Part shown: in pieces, positions 14,204 to 15,640 of the stretch
How positions within the stretch are numbered: the stretch's first letter is position 1
Layout of the letters: every line of letters starts with the position of its first letter
NCBI GenBank assembly: GCA_018066825.1
Contig: JAGPVU010000115.1
Location: forward strand, 1 to 15,640
Direction: 5' to 3'
Source: Cycloclasticus sp.
GTDB lineage: Bacteria > Pseudomonadota > Gammaproteobacteria > Methylococcales > Cycloclasticaceae
DNA: 15,640 bases
Program-made: the position numbers and the translations under genes
The notes under the pieces: model-generated
The model's database searches: none
Told to the model about the DNA's origin: nothing
The model's input: only the letters and a program-made list of their open reading frames with translations

Positions 14204-15640
14204 TTATTGTTCGGGGACTTGATAACCTAGAATGCCATCTTCTAGAAAGGAGTCTAGTTTTTCACCAAAGCTGGTTAAACCTTTGAGTTCAAATTGGAAA
14301 AACACGCCTTCTTTAGGTTTTTCGTCGAAGGCATCATTGACGTAACGTCGAGCGATCACTCTAAAGCGCCAGCAACAGGTGTCTTTTTCTACTCCGAGGA
14401 AAGTGTCTAAAGCTAAGTTTTGCTCTAAGGAATAGTTCCAACGACCGACAGTGCTCCAGGATTCAGTAATAGGCCACTTGAATGAAACGTCTGTTTGCTC
14501 AATGTCATCTGCTTGGTCAATGCCGTTTGTTCTAGTTTCTAAACGTGAGCGGTAGGTGGTATTAAAAACACGGTTCTGCTCATCTTGATAGTGCATACCT
14601 AAGGTCGCTTTTTGAGTGCTTCCGGCGTGTGGGTCGTATTGCAAGGCGCTACGTGCGGTCCAGTTATCGGTCAATTTAGCGGATAACTCGGCGATAATGT
14701 CGGCGCTGTCTTTAGTGATCGGTGCGCTGTCTTCGTATAGCCCCACTTCGAGGTCATCAAAATAAATAATGGTGCCCAAGCTAGCGCGTAAGCGTTCGGT
14801 GCCACTATTCGGTTCAATAAATCGAGACGTAACGGCTAAGGTTAACTGATTTGCATCGCCCACTCTGTCGGCGCCAGAGAAGCGATTTTCTCTAAATAAT
14901 TGGTTGTAGCTAAAGTCATATTCTGAGGTGTCAAATAAGGGAATACCATCTTGGTTTTTATGCGGCACGTATAAGTAATAGGCGCGTGGTTCTAATGTTT
15001 GTATCATGCCGCCAGCCATATCGAGCTGCCTCTCAAAAAACAAGCCCGAATCAACGGATAAAATGGGTAAGGTTCTCGTATGGTCTCGTTTTACGCCGAC
15101 TTCCTGGTTGCTCAAGCGGTAATCGGTGTACCTTAAACTCAGTCTTGGGGTAATAAAGCTACTGGCTGTGCGCATTGGAATGCTGATGCCTGGCTGTAAA
15201 TCTATACGTTGCGCGGTGACGTCTGAGCTATGATCAAAGTGCACAAACTCGTTGCGCATATCCACTTTCGCTATACCGAAAGCGGGGGTTTCGTGTAAGT
15301 TAAATACTACTTGTGGCAGCCTGCGATGCGGTTTAATTGGATCGTTTAGTCTGTTGTCGATTAGGTCGTAGTTATCCACCTTGGTGAGTAAATTCCAATT
15401 ATCTGCGTGGTAATTGAGTTGAGCGGTGCTGATCAAGTAGCGGTTACTGGCGACATTGAGGCTATTGCCAAAGTCTTCTAAATAGTCATCATCTGACATA
15501 TAGTTCAGATCGATATCGGCGTCTAAGCGTGGGTTAAACTCGGTTTTGTTTTGTAGTGAAAATTGGCCTCTTAAATCGTGGGTGGTGGTGTCGTCGAGAA
15601 TTTCTGCAGAAACTTGACCTTCGCTATTACTTGTTAAATA
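14204..15640 (-). CDS. lptD: LptD, LPS-assembly outer-membrane barrel (C-terminal part)
   Basis: LptD, with the lipoprotein LptE, forms the outer-membrane translocon that inserts LPS into the outer leaflet. The frame is open from the right edge, so the 478 visible residues are the C-terminal part; the signal peptide and periplasmic domain are outside the window. An internal ATG at 15499 is not the start, because the upstream residues (GQFSLQNKTEFNPRLDADIDLNY) are typical barrel strands. Family blocks include IQTLEPRAYYLYVPHKNQ, LFRENRFSGADRVGDANQLT and the adjacent cysteine pair in DTCCWRF (codons at 14377-14372). That pair equals the E. coli C724-C725 pair, which forms the disulfides needed for activity. 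Downstream surA encodes its chaperone. Confidence 0.95.
   Translation of the reverse strand, partial: YLTSNSEGQVSAEILDDTTTHDLRGQFSLQNKTEFNPRLDADIDLNYMSDDDYLEDFGNSLNVASNRYLISTAQLNYHADNWNLLTKVDNYDLIDNRLNDPIKPHRRLPQVVFNLHETPAFGIAKVDMRNEFVHFDHSSDVTAQRIDLQPGISIPMRTASSFITPRLSLRYTDYRLSNQEVGVKRDHTRTLPILSVDSGLFFERQLDMAGGMIQTLEPRAYYLYVPHKNQDGIPLFDTSEYDFSYNQLFRENRFSGADRVGDANQLTLAVTSRFIEPNSGTERLRASLGTIIYFDDLEVGLYEDSAPITKDSADIIAELSAKLTDNWTARSALQYDPHAGSTQKATLGMHYQDEQNRVFNTTYRSRLETRTNGIDQADDIEQTDVSFKWPITESWSTVGRWNYSLEQNLALDTFLGVEKDTCCWRFRVIARRYVNDAFDEKPKEGVFFQFELKGLTSFGEKLDSFLEDGILGYQVPEQ

Noticed and set aside
15497..15499. ATG as the lptD start
   Set aside because: The frame continues without a stop to the window edge and the upstream residues look like LptD barrel strands, so the gene is cut by the window.

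Overview
The window looks like a chromosomal segment of a gammaproteobacterium with a moderately AT-rich, tightly packed genome. The right end carries the gammaproteobacterial order lptD-surA-pdxA-rsmA. The rest is dominated by lipopolysaccharide (LPS) core genes whose closest remembered counterparts are in Escherichia coli (WaaG, WaaP, InaA, EptC/CptA, MsbA, DgkA) and in the Pseudomonas aeruginosa core cluster (several WaaP-like kinases next to a carbamoyltransferase). The species cannot be fixed from sequence reading alone. No phage, insertion sequence, CRISPR array, tRNA or rRNA was seen.

Layout. Bases 1-1808 (minus): the first 14 codons of an unidentified gene at the left edge, preceded by the lipid A-core flippase gene msbA. 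Bases 1924-3847 (plus): waaG and waaP, overlapping. Bases 3888-5506: two further kinases of the WaaP/InaA superfamily, divergent and only 23 bp apart. Bases 5503-7592 (minus): eptC and then dgkA. Bases 7593-7870 are the longest non-coding stretch (278 bp); it holds a PmrA-box-like tandem, an 18/21 direct repeat, a 10-bp inverted repeat and a possible 10-codon leader ORF. Bases 7871-9613 (plus): a NodU/CmcH-type carbamoyltransferase. Bases 9591-10453 (minus): a DUF465/YdcH-like small protein, then a fourth kinase-like protein. Bases 10488-11036 (plus): an unrecognised inner-membrane protein. Bases 11018-15640 (minus): lptD (5' end outside the window), surA, pdxA and rsmA. No gap without a gene exceeds 300 bases.

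How the genes fit together. WaaG adds the first outer-core hexose, WaaP phosphorylates heptose I, EptC would add phosphoethanolamine to that region, the carbamoyltransferase probably carbamoylates a core sugar, and the accessory kinases may add or control further phosphates. MsbA flips the lipid A-core molecule, and LptD, an outer-membrane barrel protein chaperoned by SurA, inserts finished LPS at the surface. DgkA can recycle the diacylglycerol released by EptC, which explains their shared operon. PdxA (vitamin B6) and RsmA (rRNA methylation) are housekeeping passengers of the lptD operon. I did not find a clearly new system. The best leads are the structured 7593-7870 control region, the four-kinase set with two members lacking the catalytic aspartate, and the hairpin between lptD and surA.
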